Position numbers and translations under genes: made by a program. Below the pieces are notes generated by a model. That model made no database searches. It saw nothing but the letters and a program-made list of their open reading frames with translations, and was not told the origin of the DNA. Below are positions 1 to 11,668 of a stretch of 64,000 nt of DNA, piece after piece; within the stretch, counting starts at the first letter, position 1, and the number at the start of each line of letters is the position of its first letter. The stretch comes from Atherix ibis (taxonomy: Eukaryota; Arthropoda; Insecta; Diptera; Athericidae), in the NCBI GenBank assembly GCA_958298945.1, contig OY282606.1:71473622-71537621 (forward strand), given 5' to 3'.

Positions 1-740
1 AGTCCTTCAAATAGTTCAGAAGGAACGATAGTAAATATAAGTCGATAGTAATTATAACTATAGAATTATTTTAAATATCTCATAAATAGAGAAAATTACT
101 CTGCTTTTGAGCTAAGAAAATGTTTCTCCGAATGAACTTATTTCTTATAAACAATTTTTTTTATAATGAAAAATACAATAATTGTAGTTGAGAAATTGTT
201 CTTAGAATAAAATGTGCCTCTGCTTTGTGCAATGGACGATTTTCTCCTGCAAAGGGTTCGCTGTCAAATCGTTGAATTCTACGAACACTTCGCCTGTGTA
301 TTATACTGTTCGTGCAATTGAGCGATTTTTGCTCAAGAACGAACAATCTGCATGGAGAAGGGAAAATTTGGTGAACCCATACATTCATTAATCGTGCATT
401 CTCGTACATTTATTACATATGACGTCGTAATTTTGACATTTAAATGACTTTATTATTTATTATTTATAATTTACAACTATTTGTAACCTTCACTTTATGT
501 ACGTAAAGAGAAGAATATTCGTTACAAATTTAAAAAAATTGAAAAAGCTAGTTTATTGTACTTGACAGATGAATGTACTCGTATATTATTGCAAGTAATA
601 AATTATTTATTATTTATTAATAAATAATTTGAATGTAAAATTTATTCTAGTTGATATGAAAATTTGAATAATTTAAATTCTAAAAATAAAAAGTAAATAT
701 TATAGATTTTAAATATGAAATATTAATATTGAGTAAAATA
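1..740. other. AT-rich sequence, no gene recognised
   Basis: No coding region with recognisable homology is seen. Positions 160-410 are slightly less AT-rich and share short strings such as GTTCGTGCAAT with the repeat at 746-1890, so this may be a decayed outlying piece of the same repeat. Confidence 0.4.
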
Positions 741-745
741 TTAAA

Positions 746-1890
746 ATAAATTATAAAAACTGTTTAATAAATAAATATACGAACTTAAATAATCAAAATA
801 AGTAAATGAATGTGAAAATATCATTTATAATACGAAGTAAACAAAGCAGTGATCAACTTGGAAATTCACCAATAAAAAATGTATGAACGTGTTTATTTGC
901 ACGATCAAAAATTTATTTCAGTATGTAGAAATTCTTATTTGCTCGCGTAAATTTTTTGTGATCGCCATTAATTATTCTTTCAGGTGTTTATTCAAACAAT
1001 TATACCTAAATAAGAATGTTCGTCCAATGAACGAACTTTATTTAAAACGAATATAAATAAGCTGTTCGTGCACACTTGTTTGAAGCGAATATAAATAAGA
1101 CTGTTCATTTAAAAAAGACTGTTCGTGCAATGCACGAACTTTGCTTGAAGGAAAATATGGGAAAATTTTCCCTTTGAATTGTGCATTGCAAATCTAATAT
1201 AAGAATTAGACTTAACATTTTCTGAAATAAAAACTGTCGTGACTGAAATTACACAGAACAAAAGTATTATTTTTGAATTATAAAAAAAAAACTCATTTTG
1301 AAAATGGGAGTTTCAGAAAAATCAAAATCGGCTCTAATTCAACCTAAAAAAATTATTTTATCACGATGTGCTCAAAAAAAAATTCTTGTAATGAAATTCG
1401 GATTAGTTTATAAAATAAATTATAAAAAATGTTTAATATAATAAATAAACGAACTGAAATTATCAGTGTGTTTGCACGATCAAAAATATATTTCAATATG
1501 TAGAAATTACTTTTTGCTCGCGTAAATTGCTGGTGCATCGCGATTAATTATTCTTGCAGAAGTTCATTCAAGCAATTACACTTAAATAAGACCGTCCGTT
1601 TAATGCACGAACTTTGTTTAAAGCGAATATATTACACACTGTCGCCTTTGAATTGCGCATTGCACAAACAATGTAATCTAAGAATTAGACTTAACAAATT
1701 TCTGGAATAAAAACTTTCGTGACTGAACAAAAGTATTATTTTTGAATTATAAAAAAAAACTAATTTTAAAAATGGGAGTTTCAGAAAAATCAAAATCGGC
1801 TCTAATTCAATCAAAAAAATTTATTTTATCACGATATACTCAAAAAAAAGTTCTTGTAAGGAAATTCGGATTAATTACAAAGAAAAAACG
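746..1890. repeat. Diverged local tandem duplication
   Basis: Two copies of one sequence lie head to tail: about 746-1409 and 1410-1890. Both contain in order an AAATTATAAAAA stretch, a GCACGATCAAAAAT block, TATGTAGAAATT, TTGCTCGCGTAAATT, a GAATTAGACTTAACA block, and a segment starting ATGGGAGTTTCAGAAAAATC (1303 and 1772). The first copy is longer because it repeats an internal block rich in GTTCGTGC and CGAATATAAATAAG. Function unknown. It could be two adjacent copies of a non-autonomous element or a simple local duplication. Confidence 0.7.
1121..1139. repeat. Perfect 19-nt palindrome
   Basis: GTTCGTGCAATGCACGAAC is a perfect inverted repeat with 9-nt arms and one central base. The half-site GTTCGTGCA recurs nearby (about 309 and 1067), and GCACGAAC recurs at about 1606. 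It sits inside the duplicated block and may be a terminal or sub-terminal motif of a mobile element. No protein binding is known for it. Confidence 0.6.
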
Positions 1891-1999
1891 TTACCGAACA
1901 AAAATCGCTGATCTAACCAATAATTAAAATAAACTTAACTGAAAATTTAGCAAAAAGTTACATAACAAGACCACTTTTCTTCGTCTCTAAGAATGGTTA

Positions 2000-3300
2000 T
2001 CTGTCCTGACAATAATCTGCATTTAAATATTTTTTACAACTCAGATACGAGTACTTCGAAAAAGTCTTTTTTACTTCATGAAAGTTTAGTGTTCACTTAA
2101 GTGAACGTTCAAATAATAACTGAACGGAAGTTTTTCCTAATAAATTTCGAATTGTCTAAAATATAAAAAAATCGATAATCACAAAATAAAATTTATGGTG
2201 ATTTATTGATAATTTCTTCTCTTCCAACAACACTGGCAGTAGAACTATTTTATTATCAATGAAGATTGTCATTTAAAGTTTTTTCCTACATCTTTTTAGA
2301 TTACCATTGGGAGAAATTTCTTTTTCCATTCGGAAAAGTCAATCAACCGATTACCATGAATGCTGGTTCCATGTACCAACCTCATGAACATGAACCTGAC
2401 TTACGTGTACTTGTTATTGGTATTGGCTGGCCGCTGGCTGCTCACTCTCAGCAGACATTAAACATTCATGAATTGCCCAAGGTTTCCTAGGAAGACAGAC
2501 CTAAAAACCAGTTGTTCAATGAATTCCAACACTTGTTAAAATATTACGACATAATTGTAGCTAATATTATACTATAGGCCAACCAGCAGCAAAAATATGC
2601 GTGTTACGAAATAATCCAATGAGATGTAATCGAATATTTTAAAAAATCGAATTTCGATTAAGTTCACGTGTCTTATCATAAAAAAAGCATAATTACTTTT
2701 TCGAATAGGTAGAGCGTCTTTGATAATGGGTTATATATATTAGCATTCATTAGGCTGTGACTATTTTTAAATTTGCCTTCTTGTCCATATTTAATTAACA
2801 CCGGCATACTGAGAAGACCAGCTCTCGATTAGTCATTATTCGTCACATGCACCAATTAATGGTAATTGTTGTTGGTATGATTAGAGTAATCATTATCAAG
2901 CAGTGCTTGGTGGGAGGATATTACTTTTGTCGTTTTTATCATTAAGGCAATAATTAAAAAAGAGAAGCAACTTGTTATTGAACCATTTGTCTCCTGTTTC
3001 TAGGTTATATAAAAATTGGATTTTAATGGAACACCGTAAAGGTGTTAATTATGCAAGGAAATATCATTCAAAAATAATAAATGAATGTCCCACGATTTTA
3101 GTAATCAAATGTAAAAGTTTAGAAATAAGCAACCTTGTTGGTTGGTTAAACTTTTTAATAAATTTTTAATACAATTATAAAATACGTTCTAAAATGTATT
3201 GTTTTTTTTTTTAAATAAAATCCATATCATATATTTCTCATGAATTTTTATAAAAAATTTAGTGTTTTTGATATGTTTTCTTGCAATTTATTCATAAGAT
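2000..3300. other. Intergenic, no feature recognised
   Basis: Open frames here are short (74 aa or less), match no family I recognise and show no splice context. Nothing else is supported. Confidence 0.4.
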
Positions 3301-3309
3301 ATTAATTTA

Positions 3310-3835
3310 ACGAATATGACAGCATCTAACAAAATGGCGCTACAATCGATTTTCATCTCTCTGAAAATCCGTTCGGTGTGGTTTATCGCGCACGGTGGCA
3401 TTATCGGTCCTTGATGAGGAAGGAGTTTCCGTTACTGTCAATGGTGAGCGGTACAGATCGATGATACTGATCATCAAAACGGCGATACAATCGATTTATT
3501 GTGGGAAAATGCGTCTATCAAAACGGCGATACAATCGATTTATTGTGGGAAAATGCAGATGCGTAATGGCCTCCAAGAAGTTATAATTTAACACCTTTGG
3601 ACTTCTTCTTGTGGGGTTATTTGAAGTCATTGGCTAAATACTTAACATAAGACCGGATTTATTGCACAAAGTAGTCGAAAATTGAAACCATCGTATTCGG
3701 TTCTGTAAACGGAGCAAAGGCGGCCATTTGAAAGATATTATTTTCAGAACATAATTGCATTGATTATAGTTTAAAATAAAATAATAAAGGTTGCTCTGAC
3801 ATTTTTGTTTTGTTTTCTTATTGAAAAACCTTGCA
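3310..3835 (+). pseudogene. Tc1/mariner-superfamily transposase relic
   Basis: Broken pieces of the C-terminal half of an insect Tc1/mariner-superfamily transposase are readable in order. About 3395-3470 encodes a GVSVTVNGERYRSMI block. About 3571-3645 encodes a block with LTPLDFFLWGYLKSL, which carries the last catalytic aspartate region. About 3660-3750 encodes a VVENWNHRIRFCKRSKGGHL-type tail. They lie in different frames and the middle is missing. A 40-bp tandem duplication (3473-3512 and 3517-3556, period 44) replaces part of the centre. Termini were not found. Clearly dead; the subfamily is uncertain. Confidence 0.65.
3473..3556. repeat. 40-bp direct duplication, period 44
   Basis: The segment from ATCAAAACGGCGATACAATC to GGGAAAATGC at 3473-3512 is repeated identically at 3517-3556. 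The period of 44 is not a multiple of three. It lies inside the transposase relic, so it is probably a late slippage or repair event in dead DNA. Confidence 0.85.
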
Positions 3836-4066
3836 TAATAGGGGATGTTTAGAAAACGTAGACCTTAATATTATGATGGAATTCTTTCTTGTACGAAAGT
3901 GGAGCGAGCACAATGTCTTGATTCCTGGGAATACCCGATGCTGCTGCGACAATCTACTTTTCCCGAACCATTTAGTTTGTGGAAATTTATAATATTACAT
4001 TTAGTGTTTCAATTAAGAATTAACAGAAATTAAAGTATTTCTTGCAGTATTAAAAAAAATCGTTCC

Positions 4067-4891
4067 CTTAAATTTTCTTAGACACACTTTACCGGCACTG
4101 AACTATTTTGTAATAAACATTGAACTGTCAACATATTTTCACTTTTTAACCACTTTTTGGACAAAATAAATTATTAAAAGTCATTTAAACACATCGCAAA
4201 CTAAATTTTTGTTTATTTATCTAGTAAAAATGAATATGTCAACTTACCGAAAGAAAGACATTCCCGGCTTCCTCATTCTGTTGACTTACCAGCAACCCTT
4301 CCTTTATAAAACATTTCATATTCTGAAATAAAAACTTCATAATAAATATTATCAACAATATAACCATTTATATAAATACTTACTTTTTCGTAAATACTTC
4401 AAAAAACATAAAAATTACACTTTTACTTGCACTTTACGATAAGTGCCACAATAACAACTTTAAAAACAACAAAAGTATACAAGCATTTCGGTATGCCACC
4501 ACTTTCATGGAGAATGGCGTGTTTAAAAACTCACCGAAAGTCTACAAACTTGAGGCGCTTGATATTTAATTGTTATTTACGAAATAAATAATAAACCTAA
4601 AATACAATTCCATTTCATATCAAAAGACTGTAAAAAAAGTGAACATTGCCTGTCCTTGTGTTTAAATTGTATTTTTGTTTCCAATAAGTAAATTAAAATG
4701 AATATAAATTATGCTTTTGCAATTCAATAAATTCGTATTACGAAAACTAGAGGACAGTGTCTACATAAAAAAATCCATACAAAAATATGCAAGCGTTACA
4801 ATTTCTCGCCACTTCTGCAATAGTTAAGCCAGAAAATTGTGTATACATTTACGAAAATCTGGCGTACGGGCCAGGTATTCTTTAATCTAAG
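4067..4891. repeat. Rep-A copy 1 (unclassified dispersed repeat)
   Basis: First of three copies of a roughly 0.8 kb non-coding repeat. It is alignable with 16129-16904 from CTTAAATTTTCTTA at the left to TTCTTTAATCTAAG at the right, where similarity stops abruptly. Shared internal landmarks include AACATTGAACTGTCAACAT, CTTACCGAAAGAAAG, GCAAGCATTTCGGTATGC-like and TGCAAGCGTTAC. No coding capacity is visible. The first eight bases of each end are roughly complementary (CTTA-A/G-ATT), so short terminal inverted repeats are possible but weak. The class is unknown. Confidence 0.75.
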
Positions 4892-6090
4892 ATTTATCGA
4901 ATAATGTTCCTTAATGAATATTTTATTTCGACACAATTTTAATACGTAATAAAGATTGTTAAAAATCTATATCATAATTGTGGTCAGTTAAAGTTGGTTA
5001 GCTTATTGCATTATTTTTTAAAAAAAAGGTTTGTTTATCTCATAAAAAATTGTCAAATATGCAAAAAAGTGCTGTAACTTTTTATTACTATTATAAATCC
5101 CGTTTAAAGCATTACTTCTACTTTTCCATATTGTTTCCTTTTTTGTACAAATAGCATATTTAAAAACATATCCTTTTCGAATTGATGTACTAAAAAAAAC
5201 AAAATTTGAATGTGATTTATTGAAATATTTTTTTATAAATTTTTTAATTGGGATTTTATTAAATATTTTTCCCTCAGACTTTGTTTTGAATATTATATCA
5301 CTTCCGCCCTCCTACTAGGTTCCGTCCTATTAATTTTTCATGGATAATTGATTAATTCACTTAAGGAACATAATGCCATTTTTAGTAATTCTCTGTTCTT
5401 TATATTTTCCTCTTCTCTAAAAACAAATAGACTCCTTTTCTTAGACTCCTTATTTCTATATGATGCAATTCAAATGTGCAAGATATTATTACAGCTTGAA
5501 TTTATTAGTTCTTAAAACTCCACCATATATAATGGTGACTATCAGTTAGATGTCATTAATATTCCTTAAATCCGCTGACGAATAAATCTGTGTCTTTTTA
5601 AACTAAAACATTAGATTGATGGATGTCTGTATTATTTTGTAAATTTTAACATCTTTTTCAGTTTGCTTGATTGATCGTAACCCTACTTTTTCTTACTGTG
5701 TTTTTATCATATCCTCACTCACTCTAACTACTTGCATTTTATTCACGTGATACCCTATGTGATTTTTTTTCTATTTTTGTACAACGAAATTATCCAGCCC
5801 TCCTTTGCTTGGTTTTTTGCTCATCCTAGCCGTTTTTTTCAAAATATATGAGAATTCCAGCCGGAATTTTAAAAAAAAATATGCGGCTGTACGGATGGAT
5901 GTAGAGAAAATAAACTAGCAAATATTGTTATATAACAACCCAGTGGTTATAAAATATTTCCAAACTAGCAAAAATATTGTTAAAAAAAACTAAGTAAAAA
6001 TATAACTCAATTAGTTTAAAATATTTAATATTTGAAAAGTTCTGAGCTAATAAAAACACAATTAAAAAAAAATAACGTGCTTAACTTACT
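4892..6090. other. AT-rich intergenic, nothing recognised
   Basis: No ORF of note, no RNA gene and no element end could be recognised in this stretch. Confidence 0.4.
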
Positions 6091-6094
6091 ATGA

Positions 6095-6190
6095 ACAGCA
6101 AAGTACTTTTATACAAATGCCCTACTAAAATCAATATGGACTTACGGACTAGGACTCTGGGGTTGTACAAATCCTTCCAATTAGTTTAAA
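6095..6190 (+). pseudogene. Jockey-clade RT C-terminal scrap
   Basis: Read in the frame starting at about 6099, the sequence encodes residues resembling the Jockey-clade region downstream of the RT core: an ALLKSIWTYGLGLWG-type motif followed by NPSN. The same stretch appears in reverse complement at about 44970-45045, where it belongs to a Jockey 3' fragment. Only about 30 codons survive. Confidence 0.6.
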
Positions 6191-7440
6191 GTATTTTAAT
6201 ATTAAAAAGTATTTTTTTATTTCATTGGCGAGAATTTATTGAACCAGTTCTCGTTCATCGTACAGTATCATTTTTATAAGAAGCCTTTCCAATTTCTTAT
6301 AAAATTACCTTAGAAGAATGACTTCTACTCGTAAAATCGGAAGAAACTGAAGCGATCGCATAGAATCAATCGCAATCAAATCAATGTAAAAGTGTTTCAA
6401 TCGCATTACTGGCAAATATACAATAACATCAGTAAGTAAAAGTACTTATAAAAATATTTCAAATTGACATGAAATATGCTAATAATATTTCTAGTAAACT
6501 TTAGTACAAATACTAATTTTCTCATTTTCTAATCAACTTAATTTCAAGGACAATATTGAAACTATTATTATCCAAGCGTACGTTTATTATTAGAATCGCT
6601 TAATATGGAAAAATTGTTTTATCACATTATGTAATCAATAGCAATTTATACATTCCATAAATAATGATCCGATAAAAGAATAAATATTGTAATTCAAGAT
6701 TAACTTAGAATGTACATACGTATTTGCAAATTATACCAAATTACACGCCGCACGCGACAAAAACACATCGATACGAATGTGGACGTGGACAAGGTGAATT
6801 TTGTACGAAGCTCTTAAACTTAGCGCACCTTTAATAATGGTCATTATTGGCGCTCAATTGCAGTGTAAAACTTTTTACCATGCTATAAATGTCCTTCGCT
6901 CGAATAGACTAGAGTAGAGTGGAGTAGGGTAGACTAGACATAAACCGGACGATAATTTTAGAACTGATATTAATGTACTCGATTTATTTTTAGATAGTGT
7001 TCGAATAGTTAGAGTGACTCTGACCGAAGCAACTGGTACTCGGTAGCTTTATTATAGAATACGACGAACGTGTGCCGTCTGCGACATAAATTCTTCAAAA
7101 CATTCACCTCACGAGACACATTATTCGAATTGTTGAATGATTGTTGTTATTATACTCGTCGATATCGTTAAGATTTTATAAAATTACCTTAACAAAATTT
7201 ATTAATATTTCTACAAAATATACGATTTTTCAAGACTTTGTTCTAAAATAATATTGAATTTTGTAATTTTCTAGTTGATAAAATGCCGTCGTTTTTTTTG
7301 AAAGTATGCCAACTTTTCTATTTAAATATTAATAAATATTCTTCATAATTAAATGCGAATTTTTTTTGTGAAATTATAAAATTTTTATTTAAACAATTTT
7401 CAAGAATATTTATTCCAGGAATATTTTTAAGCGAATTAGC
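6191..7440. other. Intergenic, nothing recognised
   Basis: AT-rich with a small degenerate AGTAG-type run near 6905-6940. Near 7318-7440 the minus strand has an open stretch continuous with the mariner relic, but its residues do not match the expected transposase C-terminus, so it is treated as flanking DNA. Confidence 0.35.
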
Positions 7441-8083
7441 TGAGTGTGGCAGTATATCCCATCCAAGCTCTCGTAAAAGCTTTCGCCGAGTGGTCAAACT
7501 TGTATGTGGTTTCGCATTATCCTGTTGGAACACTATACCTTTCCTATTGACCAATTCTGGCCTTTTTTTCTTTAAGTGAATCATTCAATTTGTCCAACTG
7601 ATGACAGTACACTTCAGAATTGATTGTTGTGTTGCTCGGTAGAAGCTCAAAATAAACGATTCCTTTGAAATACCACCAAACAGATAGCATAACCTTTTTT
7701 TGATGAATATTGGCTTTCGAAGTGCTTTGAGCCGGTTCATCTTTTCTACTCGAGGATCTTTTGCGCTTAACATTGTTGTAGACAAATCATTTCTCGTCCC
7801 CAGTAATGATATGCTTCTAACATGGATCATTTTCTTGGCGATTGAGAACCAAATCACAAACGTCAATGCGACGACACAACTTTTTTTCCATAAGAAGATG
7901 AGGAACCCATATGTCGAGCGTTGAGATTAAACCTAGTTGTTAAAATTATTATGAACGGTCGAATTCGATAAATTTAAAATCTCAGTGATCCTACGAGTTG
8001 TTATTCGCCGGTTTGCATCAATTAATGCCTTTATTGTGTCTTCATCAGCAAACGAAATTACTGTCCGAACAACCCAATATTTT
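7441..8083 (-). mobile_element. Mariner (mellifera-type) relic, internally deleted
   Basis: Minus-strand relic related to the elements at 14758, 48137 and 59125. Its 5' end is the terminal motif TTGGGTTGTTCGG (reverse complement at 8071-8083). After about 14 further bases it jumps directly to codons for the ADEDTIKALIDA region, so the first few hundred bases are deleted. Readable parts include GIVFQQDNAKPHTSLTTR, carrying the second catalytic aspartate. The sequence stops resembling mariner at about 7441, before the third catalytic aspartate (SPDLAPSDY). Frameshifts separate the pieces. Non-functional. Confidence 0.8.
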
Positions 8084-8185
8084 TCAAAAAATATTAATAA
8101 TATTATTGTAATAAAATATTTTTACTATGTTTTAGAATGATACTTAATTTTTGCTAACTAGTTGACAAACTTTGAAATCTATTAA

Positions 8186-8269
8186 GATCCAGTAAAATGA
8201 TTTTACTGGATCCAAAAATATCAAAATCTATATTTTAAAATGATTTTACTGGATCCAGTAAAATCATTT
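8186..8269. repeat. Clustered palindromes around a GGATCC core
   Basis: 8186-8212 is a perfect 27-nt palindrome with one central base: arms GATCCAGTAAAAT and ATTTTACTGGATC. 8238-8269 is a perfect 32-nt palindrome built from the same unit in the opposite arrangement and centred on GGATCC. The half unit ATTTTACTGGATCC therefore occurs in inverted orientation four times within 84 bp. Either palindrome could extrude as a hairpin. Origin unknown; possibly nested ends of a short inverted-repeat element. Confidence 0.8.
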
Positions 8270-8818
8270 ACCTACACGAATGTACATATTTCTAATATAT
8301 TTAATGGTTTTACAAGATGGAAAAATGGCTCTGAAATTTAGTTGCTATTCCATAAAATGCTATGAGAATTTAACTGTATTCAAGATGCAGGTGGTTAACA
8401 TGTGCCTGTAATTTTTCGTATTTTGTATCCGACCTTTATATTTTATTGATTTAATCAATTTTCTACAACCATTCTTTATTCAGAATAACTTGGCTATTCT
8501 CATTGTAACACTGTAAGTCCATATTGGTTTCAAAAATGACTATTTGATTGATCAAATTTAAAAAAATATATCATGTCGTCAATTGGAACTCATTGATCAC
8601 ATAAAGCTACTTTTTATAGGGATCCTGCAGCTCTGGAAGCTTTTTATGGTCAACTCAATATATCCAAATTTAAAGAGTATCCGACTTTAAGGCTATGTTA
8701 ATAATAATTAAGCTGATCAGCTCACGGTCGATGATTAACACTTCATCGTGTTGAACATAATTCCAAAAATATTGTATTTGCTGATAAAAAACAATTAATA
8801 CTCTCAGTTATGTGTAAA

Positions 8819-9749
8819 GAATTAAATTTTGTCCAACTGTTAAATTTTTTTTAAGAAGATGTGAACGGCAAAAAGCGTGCCGAGAAGATGTGAATGACGA
8901 AAAGCGTGCCGGACGCCCGAGCACGTCAACAGCAGACGAAAACATTGATGAAGTGAAGAAAATAGTGTTGGGCAATCGTCGAATCACCGTTAGAGAAGTT
9001 GCCGAGGACTTAAACATATCGATTGGCTCGTGCCATTCGATTTTTACCAATGATTTGGGCGTGAGACGATTCGCCGTGAAATTTGTACCAAAATTGCTCA
9101 ATTTCGACCAAAAACAGCATCGCATTAGCATTGCTAAGGAGCTGTTGGACTCCGTCCGCGACGACCCAAATTTGCTCCAGAGGGTCATAACTGGTGACGA
9201 ATCATGGGTTTATGGTTATGGCGTGGAAACCAAAGCTCAATCATCCCAATGGAAGCTGCCGCACGAGCCAAGACCGAAAAAAGCGCGCCAAGTTCGGTCG
9301 AATGTGAAGGTTTTGCTTACAGTTTTCTTCGATTGCAAGAGCGTGCTGCATTATAAATTCTCTTTTCTATATGGTTGTGTATTCGTTATAACATTTAAGT
9401 TTTCAAATATTATTTTGTTGTATAGTTTCCACGTATGATTTGCTTACAGTTTTCTTCGATTGCAGGATCATGAGTTCTTTATGGAAGAACAAAAATTGGC
9501 TTTTGCACCATGATAACGCCCCTGCTCACGCATCGTTGCTTGTGCGCGAATTTTTGGCCAAAAACAACACACTACTAATGCCGCAGCCACCGTATTTTTT
9601 GAATTACTTCGAGGATTGGAAAAAACGTTGGCACAAGTGTATAATATCTGGTGGGGATTACTTCGAAGGGGACAAAATAGATATTCATGAATAAATAAAT
9701 AATTTTTGAAAAAAACACAAAATTCGCGATACTTTTTGAAAAGACCTCG
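8819..9749 (+). mobile_element. Mariner relic, 5' truncated, rearranged
   Basis: Close relative of the 35533-36803 element. The left end is missing. Codons 8890-9340 encode a transposase N-terminal half with GRPSTSTADENIDEVKK, the ITVREVAEDLNISIGSCHSI helix-turn-helix and ITGDESW, which has the first catalytic aspartate. A rearrangement follows: TTTGCTTACAGTTTTCTTCG...GATTGCA occurs at 9312-9337 and again at 9439-9464 (period 127), with unrelated AT-rich sequence between. After the second copy the sequence skips to WLLHHDNAPAHASLLVREF (second aspartate) and then to the tail WHKCIISGGDYFEGDKIDIHE-like residues. The right terminal repeat ends at 9749 (reverse complement CGAGGTCTTTTC), next to TA. 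Non-functional. Confidence 0.85.
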
Positions 9750-9751
9750 TA

Positions 9752-10680
9752 TAGTTACGTCATCGTCTCTTTATTTTATTTTGGAGAACACTATATCCCA
9801 GCTATAGCTGAGTACATTAGGATATATTCTTTATCTATTCCTATTGATATCAATTACCAAATGCCTAGGCTCCAATTTTAATACCAAAGACAAAGAGTCA
9901 GTACATTTTCATATACTTGTGTCCATTGAGATAGAAATCTTCTAACTCTGTTGGCACTAAAACCTCTTCCTGTTCTATAAACAATCCTAGTTTTGTCTAC
10001 TATTTTATTTGACATAAATGATTTAATATCATCTTAATCTAGTAAATAAGATTATAAATTTACTTTTTTTTGTAAATCGTTTAGATCTTATTGTGCACAA
10101 TTGAGTCATGCAAGACTCTTATAATATTGAATTATCAAATGAATTTTGGATTAATATAAAAGAGTTTTGAAGCAATCGCTAATCTTCTGAAGTTTGGTTA
10201 ACTAAAAATTAAGTTTGGATCAAATTTTTAGTCCAAAACTAAGAAGTTTGGACCAAATTTTTCACTCTCAAATAATATTGAACTAAGAAAAAACTGAGAA
10301 AGATGTAAAAAATAAATAACTAAATGTGATTCATAAAACTGTTTTAAACTAATTTAATTCCAATTGCTTTTAAATAAAATCATCGAAGAATATTTCCACC
10401 GAACAGCTCAATAAATATGGCATATCTGTTATTGTAGAAAATTGAGTTCACTTGTTTTTCATGCACTGGAATCTACGTAACATTATTGTGTTCATAAATG
10501 AAAATGCTCAATGCAATGCTGAAATAATTTTGCAACAAGTCTAATAAAACATCATTTAAACGTCATGCCATTACGTAAAAGGAACGAGAAATATTATTCA
10601 ATAATCTAGAATGACTAATAAAACGCACACACTCAATAATATATATATATGTTTTTATTTTGACAAAGAAAAAAATAATA
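9752..10680. other. AT-rich intergenic, nothing recognised
   Basis: No coding homology or repeat structure was recognised in this stretch. Confidence 0.35.
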
Positions 10681-10685
10681 TTAAA

Positions 10686-10890
10686 ATTTTGATTTTGCAA
10701 TAAAAATTTGGACAATTTAACTATTTTGATAAACATGTAGATTGTTGCTATGTTTAATTGGAACAGTTTTGCATGCATTCAATTTTGATTTTGTAATAAA
10801 AATTTGGACAATTTAACTATTATTTTGATAATGCAATTGATAAACTTGTGGATTGTTGCTATGTTTTATTGGACCAGTTTTTTTTCTGTC
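10686..10890. repeat. Local tandem duplication, about 96-bp unit
   Basis: ATTTTGATTTTG...AATAAAAATTTGGACAATTT begins at 10686 and again at 10782. Both copies run through GATTGTTGCTATGTTT and TTGGA-C-CAGTTTT. The second copy carries about 17 extra bases in the middle. Non-coding. Confidence 0.8.
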
Positions 10891-11468
10891 GTCATACAAT
10901 TTAACTCAATTTCATGCCGATGGTCCGTGCAACCTTTGACCACAAAAATGTTTACTAATTTTGTACTATTACTCAACAAGTATACTTTTATTATTGCCCA
11001 AATATATTGTGAAAAAATCAAATAGAACTTATGGTATTTTATAAAGATGAAAAAAAAATTGACACGAAATCGCCCTTATCACTGTATCATAGTCCCATAT
11101 TACAATATTAGTAAGCAAATAAATGCATAGTTATAAATAGAATATTGCTCAATTGATAATTGAAGTATAAAAATTGGAACGGTAGTAAAATTAATGAATA
11201 GTCGTACGAGTAGAGAATATCTTATCAGAAATATTTGCGACTAAATTGGTCATAACGTGCCAGACGGTAATGGAACTTCCCAATTTAGCTTTAAATTAGC
11301 AGTGCTGAAAATATGTTCATACACTCTCCTCAAGAAATAGGTCATTATATGCGAAAATCAATATTCCTAGTAATTTTTGAGAGTACACATGGAAATTGAT
11401 AATTTTGTCTTTGAAAATATTTCTTTTTTCAACTGCTTCTTCAAAAAAATTTTGAAATTTTGACTTTT

Positions 11469-11668
11469 ATTTTTTTTTAAAGGCCATTTAGACAAACCCG
11501 GCTATGCCACCAGATGGATTCGAATCCAGAACCGCTGCGTATTAGACGTTTATTAATTTTTATTTTCGCAGAGAAACTAAAGCGTAGGACCATGCCGCAT
11601 GGGATGCAAACCCAGGACCTCTGGGATGGAAGTCCAGCACGCTATCCATTGTGATATCGGGCTAGGCC
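11469..11668 (-). repeat. tRNA-like SINE candidate with A-rich tail
   Basis: On the minus strand, reading down from 11668, the sequence starts GCCCGATATCACAATGGATA. It continues through a GCGTGCTGGACTTCC anticodon-like arm and then GGTTTGCATCCC, a degenerate box B, which looks like a diverged tRNA. After an A-rich linker a second tRNA-like 3' half follows, with GATTCGAATCC (one mismatch to the box B consensus), and the unit ends in an A-rich run at about 11469-11480. Similar TTTATT strings at both flanks could be a weak target duplication. Box A is imperfect. This fits a dimeric tRNA-derived SINE better than a functional tRNA, as no complete cloverleaf can be drawn. Confidence 0.5.

Noticed and set aside
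1742..1927. 61-codon plus-strand frame whose main part is also present in the duplicated copy at about 1303
   Set aside because: Comparing the two copies codon by codon, almost all differences change the amino acid and the frame does not continue in the first copy. There is no sign of purifying selection and no family match.
9338..9438. Segment in the 8819 mariner considered as an intron because it is bracketed by ...CAG-like ends
   Set aside because: The preceding and following sequences are duplicates of each other, and the gene is missing codons after it, so rearrangement explains it better than splicing.
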